A stretch of 37,172 nucleotides of DNA, from positions 1 to 37,172 of the forward strand of contig QWPN01000067.1 of assembly GCA_003671185.1 (NCBI GenBank), written 5' to 3'. The notes beneath the pieces are model-generated. The model saw only the letters and a list, made by a program, of their open reading frames with translations, was not told the origin of the DNA and did no database searches. Positions 10,816 to 18,185 of this stretch are shown one piece after another (the first letter of the stretch is position 1; every line of letters starts with the position of its first letter). Source of the DNA: Planctomycetota bacterium. Lineage in GTDB: Bacteria > Planctomycetota > Planctomycetia > Pirellulales > UBA1268. Made by a program: the position numbers and the translations under genes.

Positions 10816-11817
10816 TCACGCCTCTTCGGCGAATGCGGAGTCGAAGGCCCGGTTGCTCGGCGAGAAGTCGAGATTCTTCACGAACCGGGCGGCCTCGGCG
10901 GCGCCGTGCTCGCGATCCATGCCGCAGTCCTCCCACTCCACGGAGAGCGGGCCTTGGTAGCGGGCCTGATTGAGGGCGCGGATGATCTCCTCGAAGTCGA
11001 CGCCGCCGCGGCCCGGCGAGCGGAAATCCCAGCCTCGGCGCGGGTCGCCGAAGTTGATGTGGCTGCCGAGGATGCCCGACCGTCCGTTGAGCGTGACGAT
11101 GGCATCCTTGATGTGCACGTGGTAGATGCGGTCGGGGAACGTGCGGATGAACTCCACGGAACTGACGCCCTGCCAGTGGAGGTGGCTGGGGTCGAAGTTG
11201 AAGCCGAACTCCTCGCGCCGGCCCAGGGCCTCCAGGGCCCGCTGGGCCGTGAAGATGTCGAAGGCGATCTCCGTGGGATGCACCTCCAGCGCGAAGCGCA
11301 CGCCGCACTCGGCGAACACGTCGAGGATCGGATGCCAGCGCTCGGCGAACTCGGCGAAGCCGGCGTCGATCATCGAGTCGGGCACCGGCGGGAACGAGTA
11401 GAGGAGGTGCCAGATCGACGAGCCCGTGAATCCGTTGACCACCGACACGCCCAGTTTCTGCGCCGCTCGTGCGGTGTTCTTCATCTCCTCGGCGGCACGG
11501 CGGTTGACCCCCGCGGGATCGCCGTCGCCCCACACGTGGGGCGGCAGAATCGACTTGTGCCGCTCGTCGATGCGGTCGCACACAGCCTGGCCGACGAGGT
11601 GGCTGGATATGGCGTATACGGAGAGGTCATGCCGCTCCAGGGCGTCGCGTTTGGCGGCGCAGTAGCCGCTCTCGGAGAGGGCCCGGCCCACGTCGAAGTG
11701 GTCGCCCCAGCAGGCGAGCTCGAGCCCCTGGTAACCGAATTCGCGGGCCTTGCGTGCGAGATCCTCGAGCGGCAGATCGGCCCATTGGCCGGTGAACAGC
11801 GTGACGGGACGGGGCAT
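10816..11817 (-). CDS. Sugar phosphate isomerase/epimerase (AP endonuclease family 2 TIM barrel)
   Basis: A 333-aa TIM-barrel protein of the xylose-isomerase-like family (COG1082). Metal-binding and active-site segments appear in order: [15 protein letters not shown] near the start, [37 protein letters not shown] and [14 protein letters not shown] near the end, giving the usual Glu/Asp/His/Glu set for a divalent metal. It probably interconverts or epimerises a sugar, inositol-like or hydroxy-acid compound in the cytoplasm; the substrate is not evident. ATG 11817 is well supported by AGGAG with a 7-nt spacer. A weak promoter (CACAAT with an upstream TTTGCT at 17 bp) lies in the roughly 190-nt gap before it. 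It overlaps or abuts the DUF1570 gene, so the two form an operon. Confidence 0.85.
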   Translation of the reverse strand: MPRPVTLFTGQWADLPLEDLARKAREFGYQGLELACWGDHFDVGRALSESGYCAAKRDALERHDLSVYAISSHLVGQAVCDRIDERHKSILPPHVWGDGDPAGVNRRAAEEMKNTARAAQKLGVSVVNGFTGSSIWHLLYSFPPVPDSMIDAGFAEFAERWHPILDVFAECGVRFALEVHPTEIAFDIFTAQRALEALGRREEFGFNFDPSHLHWQGVSSVEFIRTFPDRIYHVHIKDAIVTLNGRSGILGSHINFGDPRRGWDFRSPGRGGVDFEEIIRALNQARYQGPLSVEWEDCGMDREHGAAEAARFVKNLDFSPSNRAFDSAFAEEA

Positions 11818-12006
11818 GGCGTGGCTCCTGGCACGGGGAACGGGGACGGGAGGCGAATTGTGCCAGATTTCAGCGCGGGAGCAAACCGCCCCGCGCGGCC
11901 ATGCTCCGCCACTCGCGTCGTGCTTCGGTCGGCACGAGTCCTCGCCGTGCGCGGGCAGCCCCGTCACACGGGACGCGTGCGCTCCGCGGGGAGCCGAAAG
12001 CCGAAG

Positions 12007-13191
12007 CTAACGCCGCACGACGCTGCGCAGCAGCCACCAGCCCCACAGGGCGATGAGCAGGTTGCCCATCCACACCGCCGCCGGAGGAACGGCACCTCGC
12101 TTCGCCTGATCGACGCCCAGCATGAACAGCGGGTAGTAGACGACGAGGATGGGTAGGAAGCAGAGAAAGAAGCTGGTGAGGAAGTCGGCGTTGCGCATGC
12201 GGATTGCCATCGGGGCCCCCACCAGCACGAAGCACAGGCAACTGAACCCGTTGGCCCAGCGTCGCCAGGGCTCCATGATGATGCGGTTGAGCCGGCCACG
12301 CTCGTAGGCGATCGACTGCCGTTCCCCCTCGGTGCAGGCCGGCGTTGTCAGTTCCATGTGGCCGGTGACGATCGCCAGCGCCGTCCTGCCGGCGGCCACT
12401 TGCTGGACGCGGTCGATGCGGGCCACCTGCTCGCGCCGGGCCTTGCCGAAGTCGGCCATGGCGATCTCCGACGGGCTGGTGGAGACGGTGCTCTTGCGGC
12501 TCACGGCGTCGAGCGGCACCTCGCGGACGATGGTGTCGGGAAACGAGGCCGTGTAATCCCCCATGTGCAGCGTGCCGTCGCGGAAGGTGACCACCAGCGT
12601 GCCGTTGGCCGCGTTGGCCCGCAATTCGGCCTCGGCCGCCGACACGGTCGCCGGAGCGGCGTTGGCGTCAGACTGGAACGTGAGCGTGGGACGGATCAGC
12701 CGCCGGCCATCCACGGCCTTGACGTTGATCGAGATCTGCGCGGTGCTGTACGACCGCTGCTGCCGCAGCCGCCCGTAGATGATCTCCTCCACGCTGTTGA
12801 TCACGACGCGGCGCACCCCGTCGCGGCCCCAGGACACGGCCACGTCGTTGAGCCACACCGACACGAAACTAACCACGATGGCCAGGGCCGCCGCCGGCCA
12901 GATCAGCGCCAGCGGCGTGACGCCGGCGGCCTTGAGCGCGGTGACCTCGTTGCTGGCCGACATGCGGCCGAACACGCTGGCCACGGCGAACAGCATCGTG
13001 CCCGGCACCGCGAAGCGCATCGCTTCGGGCAGCACGTAGGGCACGAGCATGAGGATCTGCAGGAGGCCCAGCCCCTGCTGCTGCGCCTCCTTCACCAGCC
13101 CGACGACGAGCATGAACAACGTCAGTGCCGTGAGCGCCACCAGGAACACCTGGAGCAGTTCGCTGAGCACGTACCGGGATATGATCTTCAT
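12007..13191 (-). CDS. LptF/LptG-family (YjgP/YjgQ) permease
   Basis: A 394-aa inner-membrane component of the LPS transporter, which with LptB extracts lipopolysaccharide from the inner membrane and passes it to the periplasmic bridge. The layout is that of the family: an N-terminal helix after MKIISRYVLSELLQ, further helices to about 120 (including FAVPGTMLFAVASVFGRMSA and NEVTALKAAGVTPL, the conserved coupling-helix region), a periplasmic beta-jellyroll of about 160 residues, and C-terminal helices (GFSCLCFVLVGAPMAIRMR, LPILVVYYPLFMLG). Only one member is present, and whether it is LptF or LptG cannot be decided. It lies 47 nt downstream of the PP2C gene on the same strand. A TACACT box ends 9 nt before the ATG, so it may also have its own near-leaderless transcript. 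Confidence 0.85.
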   Translation of the reverse strand: MKIISRYVLSELLQVFLVALTALTLFMLVVGLVKEAQQQGLGLLQILMLVPYVLPEAMRFAVPGTMLFAVASVFGRMSASNEVTALKAAGVTPLALIWPAAALAIVVSFVSVWLNDVAVSWGRDGVRRVVINSVEEIIYGRLRQQRSYSTAQISINVKAVDGRRLIRPTLTFQSDANAAPATVSAAEAELRANAANGTLVVTFRDGTLHMGDYTASFPDTIVREVPLDAVSRKSTVSTSPSEIAMADFGKARREQVARIDRVQQVAAGRTALAIVTGHMELTTPACTEGERQSIAYERGRLNRIIMEPWRRWANGFSCLCFVLVGAPMAIRMRNADFLTSFFLCFLPILVVYYPLFMLGVDQAKRGAVPPAAVWMGNLLIALWGWWLLRSVVRR

Positions 13192-13200
13192 GGCCGCGGG

Positions 13201-13206
13201 AGTGTA
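13201..13206 (-). promoter_or_regulatory. -10-like box directly before the LptF/G gene
   Basis: TACACT on the minus strand ends 9 nt before ATG 13191, with no Shine-Dalgarno site between. The expected -35 region is GC-rich without a TTGACA match, so the promoter call rests on the -10 alone. Confidence 0.35.
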
Positions 13207-13238
13207 GCGGCGGCGGCGGGGGGGCCGGCAGAGCGTTT

Positions 13239-14603
13239 TCAGCGGCGATTGGCCGGTCCGCGCACGGTCTCGTCGTTCCGCGATGCGTCCACCCAGGCCC
13301 GATAGACGGCGATCGCGCTGGCGGTATCACGCAGGGCCGCCGCCAGGTCGCCGGCCGCGATCCGCTGCCGGGCGGATTCGGCGTGGGCCAGCATCCGCTG
13401 CCGGTCGCCGGAGGAGAGGCTGGCCGCCGCCGCGTTCATGCCGGAGAGCAGGCCTTCCAGGAGCGCTGCCGAGGGGCTGCAGTCGTACCGGCGATACGGT
13501 CCCGCTCCCAGCCGGGCGCCGGCAGGCAGCACCCGCACCCGCCCGCTGGCAGGGACCAGGAAGCCCATCAGCGCCGTCAGCAGCGCCCCCAGGCATACGA
13601 CCGCCATGCCCAAGCAGGATACGAATCCCACGGCCCGAGCCATCTGCTCCCCGAGCAGGGACGTGAGCAGTCCGTCCTGACCATCCTGCTTCACCAAGCC
13701 ACTCCAGGGGTTCACCATCAGCGCGCCGAGCAGGCTGACTGCCGCGACCGCCAGCATCTTCCAGGGCAGCGGTTGCGGAACCTTCTCGCCTGCATCGGGC
13801 TCGCTCAGCGGCCATGGCGTGTTGGCCAACGAGGTCTTCGATACTTCCCTGTCGCCCGCGCGGGCCACGATCAGGGTGACGTTGTCCGGTGCCCCGCGCA
13901 GCAGCGCCAGGCCCAGCAGCGCCGCACCGGCCTCGGTGGGAGGGAGTTGACGGGCCAGGAGCCCGATTTCCTGGTCGCTGACCTGCCCCGAGAGGCCGTC
14001 GCTGCAGAGTACGAACACGTCGCCCGACTCAACGGGAAAAGGCCCTTCGCGGTCGATGGTGACGTGGGCATGCGGCCCCATCGAGCGGGTGATGATGTTC
14101 TTGGGGGGGGTCGGCCCCGCGTCGTCACCAGGTCCGCGCGCCGCCTCCATCTCCCAGGCCAGTGAATGGTCGCGAGTCAGCTGTTCGATCGTCGGGCCGC
14201 GCACGCGATAGGCGCGGCTGTCCCCCACGTGACCCACGATGACACCGCGTGGCACCAGCGCCAGCACCGTGCATGTGGTGCCCATCCCCTTGAGGTCCGC
14301 GGCGCTCTCGCCGCGGGTGTGGATTTCGGTGTTGGCGTGCTCGATGCTCTCGTGGAGGGCGAGCGGCGGAGAGTGGGAGGCCTTCTTCTCGTAGGCCAGC
14401 GGCACCAGTTCCGAGGCCATGGCACTGGCCGTCTCGCCGGCCGCGTGCGCTCCCATGCCGTCGGCGACGAGGAACAGCCAGCCGCGGCGCCGGTACTGGT
14501 CGCGGCTCCACGGGGCCAGGACGGCCTTGGAGTCCTGGTTGTTGGCGCGGCGGCGGCCGACGTCAGTGAGCTCGCAGTACTCGAGGCTGGTGACTGATGC
14601 CAC
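13239..14603 (-). CDS. PP2C-family Ser/Thr phosphatase with membrane anchor
   Basis: A 454-aa protein. Residues 5-250 are a PP2C catalytic domain that removes phosphate from Ser/Thr of target proteins and uses two metal ions: TDVGRRRANNQDS (13-25), LVADGMGAHAAGE (45-57), GMGTTCTVL (107-), GHVGDSRAYRVR (124-), LCSDGLSG (199-206) and GAPDNVTLIVA (237-247). The metal-binding Asp residues are all present. Two hydrophobic segments (about 281-299 and 324-350) follow, then a soluble tail rich in Ala/Arg with possible TPR-like helices (ESARQRIAAGDLAAALRDTA). The GTG at 14603 is the only start that keeps the conserved N-terminus, and it has no clear Shine-Dalgarno site. No Ser/Thr kinase gene is next to it, so its partner lies elsewhere. 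It is followed 47 nt later by the LptF/G gene. Confidence 0.85.
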   Translation of the reverse strand: MASVTSLEYCELTDVGRRRANNQDSKAVLAPWSRDQYRRRGWLFLVADGMGAHAAGETASAMASELVPLAYEKKASHSPPLALHESIEHANTEIHTRGESAADLKGMGTTCTVLALVPRGVIVGHVGDSRAYRVRGPTIEQLTRDHSLAWEMEAARGPGDDAGPTPPKNIITRSMGPHAHVTIDREGPFPVESGDVFVLCSDGLSGQVSDQEIGLLARQLPPTEAGAALLGLALLRGAPDNVTLIVARAGDREVSKTSLANTPWPLSEPDAGEKVPQPLPWKMLAVAAVSLLGALMVNPWSGLVKQDGQDGLLTSLLGEQMARAVGFVSCLGMAVVCLGALLTALMGFLVPASGRVRVLPAGARLGAGPYRRYDCSPSAALLEGLLSGMNAAAASLSSGDRQRMLAHAESARQRIAAGDLAAALRDTASAIAVYRAWVDASRNDETVRGPANRR

Positions 14604-14673
14604 GCGTGGGGCCCCGGGGCCAGGGGTCAGCAGGAGAACGACACACCGTAGGGTACAGAGTCTAACGGCCCGT

Positions 14674-14733
14674 GGAAAAAGCCACCCCCGGGCCTTTTCA
14701 GCCGCTGCGTGAGGGAAAAAGCAGCGGGTTTTT
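14674..14733 (+). terminator. Two consecutive hairpins with T tracts in the PP2C/PEGA gap
   Basis: The second hairpin is the better one: CCGCTGC (14702-14708) pairs with GCAGCGG (14721-14727) and is followed by GTTTTT, an intrinsic-terminator layout on the plus strand. Just before it, AAAAAGCC and GGCCTTTT (about 14676-14698) form an AT-flanked stem readable on either strand. No plus-strand gene lies upstream to be terminated, so a leader attenuator or small RNA is possible. The rest of the 282-nt divergent gap shows nothing recognisable apart from the -10 box at 14874. Confidence 0.45.
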
Positions 14734-14873
14734 GCCGTCGTTGGCGAAAGCGTTGCGGCGCTGCGGCACGTGGTCCACGGTCGCCTCACGATGCCCGAAG
14801 GTTTCGGTGGTCCGGACCCGGCGCCGGAATCTGCGCAAACCTGGCTGCTCTGGCGGCCGCCCGGTTGGCGGCC

Positions 14874-14879
14874 TATTGT
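14874..14879 (+). promoter_or_regulatory. -10-like box just before the PEGA lipoprotein start
   Basis: TATTGT ends 6 nt before ATG 14886, and there is no Shine-Dalgarno site. The spacing fits a leaderless transcript. No good -35 is visible. Confidence 0.4.
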
Positions 14880-14885
14880 CCCACC

Positions 14886-15557
14886 ATGCGTTCCGGCCCA
14901 GCCACCGCCGCCGCCGCCCGGCCCGCGCGCCGCCGTGCGCCGCCGTGGCCGGCACTGCTCCTGGCGGCCTGCGGTGTGGCTGCGGCTTCCGGCTGTGTGC
15001 AGCGCCGCATGACGATCCGCAGCAACCCGCCCGGCGCGCTCGTCTACGTGGACGACTACCAGATCGGCACTGCGCCGGTGTCGCACGACTTCGTCTACTA
15101 CGGCACGCGAAAGATCCGCCTCGTCAAGGACGGCTACGAGACGCTCACCGTGCGGCAGCCGTTCCCGCTGCCCTGGTACGAGATCTTTCCGCTCGACTTC
15201 GTCAGCGAGAACCTCATTCCCTGGGAGATCCGCGACGAGCGTGTCGTCGACCTGTCGATGGTGCCCGCCGCGTCGCTGCCACCCGACCTGGTGGTGGCCC
15301 GGGCCGAGCAGGCGCGACGGGCCGCGGGCAGCCTGCCACCCCCCGCGGCCGCAGTGCCGCCGCCAGCGCCCGCCGCAGTGCAGCCGATACCCGCCCCACC
15401 GCCGGCTGTTCCGCCGCTGCAGCAGTACGTGCCGCAACCGCTGCCGGGGCCGGCCCAGGGACTGCCGCCGCCCGCCACGCCCAGTCCTCTGCCGGGCCTG
15501 CAGCCGCCGCCGCGAAACGCTCCGGCGCAGGGCATCCCCGGCCTGGGCGTGCCATAA
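14886..15557 (+). CDS. PEGA-domain lipoprotein with Pro-rich tail
   Basis: A 223-aa predicted lipoprotein. A basic n-region (ARPARRRAPP) and hydrophobic core lead to the lipobox ASGC with Cys37 as the acylation site. A PEGA repeat follows at about 42-90 (RMTIRSNPPGALVYVDDYQ, IGTAPVSHDFVYYGTRKIRL, VKDGYETLTV), a small beta domain found in surface and envelope proteins. Conserved aromatic residues come next (FPLPWYEIFPLDFVSENL). From about 140 the chain is low-complexity Pro/Ala/Gln, probably an unstructured spacer through the periplasm or cell wall. No enzymatic motif is present. ATG 14886 is chosen because it starts the signal peptide; the frame is open further upstream but without homology. 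The stop is 7 nt before the start of the ligase gene. Confidence 0.75.
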   Translation: MRSGPATAAAARPARRRAPPWPALLLAACGVAAASGCVQRRMTIRSNPPGALVYVDDYQIGTAPVSHDFVYYGTRKIRLVKDGYETLTVRQPFPLPWYEIFPLDFVSENLIPWEIRDERVVDLSMVPAASLPPDLVVARAEQARRAAGSLPPPAAAVPPPAPAAVQPIPAPPPAVPPLQQYVPQPLPGPAQGLPPPATPSPLPGLQPPPRNAPAQGIPGLGVP

Positions 15558-15558
15558 T
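15553..15558 (+). promoter_or_regulatory. -10-like box overlapping the PEGA stop codon
   Basis: CATAAT (15553-15558) includes the TAA stop of the PEGA gene and ends 6 nt before ATG 15565, a start without a Shine-Dalgarno site. It could give a leaderless transcript of the ligase gene, but the -35 region shows no match. Confidence 0.3.
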
Positions 15559-15564
15559 CCCGGC

Positions 15565-16860
15565 ATGCACACGTCCGCCCGTCCGACCACGCGCGCCATG
15601 ATCGACGCGCTCAAGCTCGAACGCCTGCAGGCCTTGCTTCGCGAAATCCTCCCTCACAACGCCTTCTACGCGGCCAAATTGGCCCGCCTGCACGCGGCCA
15701 CGGCGATCGACTCGCTCGACGAACTCACCGAGTGGCCCTTCACCTTCAAGGAGGAGCTCGTGGCGGGGGCGGCGCAGACCGGCCTCCCGGCGAACCTCAC
15801 CTGGCCGACCGCACGCTACGCTCGCTACCACCAGACGAGCGGATCGCATGGGCGTCCGCTGCCCGTGTTCGACACGGCCGAGGACTGGGAATGGTGGATG
15901 GAGTGCTGGCGGGAGGTGCTCGACCGCGCTGGCGTGGTGGCCGGCGACCGCGTGCTGGTGGCCTCGTCGTTCGGCCCCTACGCGGGGTTTTGGAGCGGCT
16001 TCGACGCGACGCTACGCCGCGGGGCGCTGACCATCCCGGGCGGCGGCATGTCGAGCCTGTCCCGGCTGCACCTGGCCCGCACCCTGCAGGCGACGGTGCT
16101 CGTGGCCACGCCCAGTTACGCCTTGCACATGGCCGAGGTGGCCCGGGAGGAGAAGATCGACACCACGCAGATGGCGGTGCGACTGGTGATCGTGGCCGGG
16201 GAACCCGGCGGGTCCGTGCCGGCCACACGGGCCCGGATCGCCGAGGCGTGGGGAGCCGACGTGCTCGACCACTGCGGCGCCACGGAGGTGGGGCCCTGGG
16301 GCAGCGGCGACCTGCGGGGCGGCGGCGTCGACGTCCTCGAGCCCTGGTTCCATCCCGAGTTCCTCTCCCTGGAGACGGGGGCCGCCGCCGCGCCTGGGGA
16401 ACTTGCGGAGTTGGTGCTCACCACGCTGGGCCGCGTCGGGGCACCGGTGATCCGCTACCGCACCGGCGACGTGGTGCGGCCCACGTGGGCCAGCGACGCC
16501 GACGTGGCCGCGGGCGCCTGCCCGTGGGTGCGGCTGGCCGGGGGCATCCTCGGCCGCAGCGACGACATGCTGGTGGTGCGCGGCGTGAACGTGTTTCCCG
16601 GTGCCATCGATGACATCGTGCGCAGCTTTCCCGAGGTGGTCGAATACCGGGTCACGCTGTCGACCCGGGAAAGCCTCGACGAACTGGCGGTCGAGATCGA
16701 GGACCGGCTCGGGGCGCCCGAGCGCGTGGCCGCCGAGTTCCGCGTGCGGCTGGGGATGAGAGTGGACGTCACGGCGGTGCCGGCCGGCAGCCTGCCGCGT
16801 TTCGAGGGCAAAGGGCGGCGCATCGTCGACCTGCGCGGCCGTAGTGAGGGCGACGCATGA
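15565..16860 (+). CDS. Phenylacetate-CoA ligase (PaaK)-like adenylate-forming enzyme
   Basis: A 431-aa ANL-superfamily protein, the length of PaaK-type aryl/acyl-CoA ligases, which activate a carboxylic acid with ATP and then transfer it to CoA. The ATP-binding loop is at 90-98 (QTSGSHGRP, where the family usually has TSGTTGxP). Other landmarks are DHCGATEVGPWG, VIRYRTGDVV and LGRSDDMLVVRGVNVFPGAID, the hinge to the small C-terminal domain, which ends LPRFEGKGRRIVDLRG with the usual Lys. The substrate is unknown. There are no phenylacetate pathway genes nearby, so a role in aromatic catabolism should not be assumed. The gene overlaps the DUF971 gene by 4 nt (ATGA), which implies coupled translation. 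Confidence 0.8.
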   Translation: MHTSARPTTRAMIDALKLERLQALLREILPHNAFYAAKLARLHAATAIDSLDELTEWPFTFKEELVAGAAQTGLPANLTWPTARYARYHQTSGSHGRPLPVFDTAEDWEWWMECWREVLDRAGVVAGDRVLVASSFGPYAGFWSGFDATLRRGALTIPGGGMSSLSRLHLARTLQATVLVATPSYALHMAEVAREEKIDTTQMAVRLVIVAGEPGGSVPATRARIAEAWGADVLDHCGATEVGPWGSGDLRGGGVDVLEPWFHPEFLSLETGAAAAPGELAELVLTTLGRVGAPVIRYRTGDVVRPTWASDADVAAGACPWVRLAGGILGRSDDMLVVRGVNVFPGAIDDIVRSFPEVVEYRVTLSTRESLDELAVEIEDRLGAPERVAAEFRVRLGMRVDVTAVPAGSLPRFEGKGRRIVDLRGRSEGDA

Positions 16861-17177
16861 GCCAGCCTGTCCCCACCGCCATCCGCCGCGTCGATGCCGG
16901 GAGCCCAGCGGGCGCGATCGAGATCATCTGGAGCGACGGCCGCACGGCCATCTACACGCCCCGCCTGCTGCGCGACGCCTGCCCCTGCGCCACCTGTCGG
17001 GAGCGGCGCGTGCAGCCGGTGCAGCCCGCCCTGTTGCCGGTGCTCGCGCCGGAGGAGCTCGCGCCGCTGGCCATCACCGGCATGCGCCCCGTCGGGCAGT
17101 ACGCCTATGCGATCGAATTCTCGGACGGGCACTCGAGCGGCATTTACACGCTCGACTACCTGCGCGAACTCGCGTAG
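16857..17177 (+). CDS. DUF971 (GBBH-like N-terminal domain) protein
   Basis: A 106-aa protein consisting only of the DUF971 domain, also found at the N-terminus of gamma-butyrobetaine hydroxylase. Diagnostic segments are IEIIWSDGRTAIYTPRLLRD, CPCATCRER with the conserved Cys pair, GMRPVGQYAYAIEFSDGHSS and GIYTLDYLREL. In other bacteria such stand-alone proteins often sit near Mrp/ApbC-type Fe-S proteins; here the partner is the upstream CoA ligase, whose stop it overlaps. The Cys motif suggests metal or Fe-S binding, but no activity is established. The 3' end faces ahpD across a 352-nt gap that contains repeat element A. Confidence 0.85.
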   Translation: MSQPVPTAIRRVDAGSPAGAIEIIWSDGRTAIYTPRLLRDACPCATCRERRVQPVQPALLPVLAPEELAPLAITGMRPVGQYAYAIEFSDGHSSGIYTLDYLRELA

Positions 17178-17339
17178 CTTCGACGACTGCAGTTTTTGAG
17201 GGTTGATATCCCGGCCGAAACTGCCATCTGAAGAGCGGCGAGCCTGACTCCTCGAAACCGCGGTCGCGATGGCGGCTTGAAAACGATGCCGTCGGGCAAC
17301 CGCACGAACGCGCCCCGGCTGGATCAGGTCACGGGAGGG

Positions 17340-17495
17340 GTGCCAGTGCCCCGGGAGCCGGGCTATGGGAGCAAGCGGAGCCGGGATGGCGAAGCGCAGC
17401 GGACATGCAGTGAGCGTCAGGCAGGATGCCTGAGGCGAACGTCCGGCGATGGGGCATGGGCACGCCCGACCTGCGCGACGGGTGTTCCCGGGAAG
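17340..17495 (+). repeat. Intergenic repeat element, copy A
   Basis: Copy A lies in the non-coding gap 17178-17529 between the convergent DUF971 and AhpD genes. It aligns with the minus strand of 30134-30287. Shared blocks in order are GTGCCAGT (17340), AGCxGAGCC-type sequence running into GGCGAAGCG, GTGAGCG (17410), GCGAACGTCCGGC (17435-17447), CCTG (17470) and GTGTT (17482). The variable stretches between the central blocks are 13 and 18 nt in both copies. Here TCAGGCA/TGCCTGA (17417-17433) forms a perfect 7-bp hairpin with a GGA loop. No reading frame in the gap resembles a protein. The rest of the gap (17178-17339) shows nothing I recognise. Confidence 0.7.
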
Positions 17496-17529
17496 CCCCC
17501 CTCCCGACGCCACCGGGCGGGCGCGTTCC

Positions 17530-18066
17530 TCACCCCAGGCCCACGGCGGTCGCGTTGACGACGGCCGCGATCCGCACCGCGTCGTGGCAGGCTTCCTCGC
17601 CGACGCCCAGGTGCACGAGGCTGGCCTCGTGGTTCCTGATGCACGCCTCGCAGCCGGCCAGTGCGGCACAGCCCAGGCTCATGAGCTCGAAGTCGGCCTT
17701 CGAGGTCGCCGGCTGGGCCATGCGGCTCATCCGCAGCCGCGGTGAACGGGCCTGGTAGCTTTCCTTGCCGAGCATGTGCCGAAACCGGTAGTAGACCGTG
17801 TTCATGGCCATCAGGCCGGCGGCGGCCATGGCGTCGGAGACGACCGCCGCGGCCGCTTCGCCCAGGCCGCCACGGGCGTCGGCTTCCAGGGCGGCGGTCA
17901 GTCGCGCCGCCCGCACAAAGCGGGCCGCCGCCAGGGCCACGCCCAGCGCCTGGGACGGCTGCAGGTTCTCGCCCGCGAGCACGGCGGCGAGATTGAGCCG
18001 GATGTCCTTGAGATCATCGGGCAGCGCGTCGCGACAGGCATCGAGGGCGGGCGTGGCCAGGGACAT
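17530..18066 (-). CDS. ahpD: AhpD-like alkylhydroperoxidase
   Basis: A 178-aa all-helical protein, the same length as Mycobacterium tuberculosis AhpD, a thiol peroxidase and electron donor for AhpC. The active site is GCEACIRNHE with Cys139, Cys142 and His146, and Glu127 lies 12 residues before the first Cys, matching the spacing of the AhpD proton-relay Glu (Glu118/Cys130). The N-terminal domain (LNLAAVL through ALAAARFVRAARL) is the usual inactive repeat. GGAGG with a 7-nt spacer supports ATG 18066. No ahpC or lpdC lies in the window. A TACAAT box (18112-18107, minus) could be its -10, without a clear -35. The gene is divergent from carB with 119 nt between the starts. Confidence 0.88.
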   Translation of the reverse strand: MSLATPALDACRDALPDDLKDIRLNLAAVLAGENLQPSQALGVALAAARFVRAARLTAALEADARGGLGEAAAAVVSDAMAAAGLMAMNTVYYRFRHMLGKESYQARSPRLRMSRMAQPATSKADFELMSLGCAALAGCEACIRNHEASLVHLGVGEEACHDAVRIAAVVNATAVGLG

Positions 18067-18120
18067 GATGGGGCCTCCGAGGGGGCGGCTGCGGCGTGGC
18101 GGCCGAATTGTAGCCGCTCG

Positions 18121-18150
18121 TTGAACGAAATGCGGCGGGGATGCTACCTT
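18121..18150 (+). promoter_or_regulatory. Sigma-70-type promoter for carB
   Basis: TTGAAC (18121-18126), an 18-bp spacer and TACCTT (18145-18150), followed by the carB ATG 36 nt later. No arginine- or pyrimidine-responsive leader or ARG box is recognised. Confidence 0.55.
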
Positions 18151-18185
18151 CGGGAAATTTGTTTTTTCCGACCGCGAAAGTCCCC

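Noticed and set aside
15334-15545. Pro/Ala-rich repeats in the PEGA protein as a DNA repeat array
   Set aside because: The sequence is codon-level low complexity without a regular repeat unit. It is an ordinary disordered tail.
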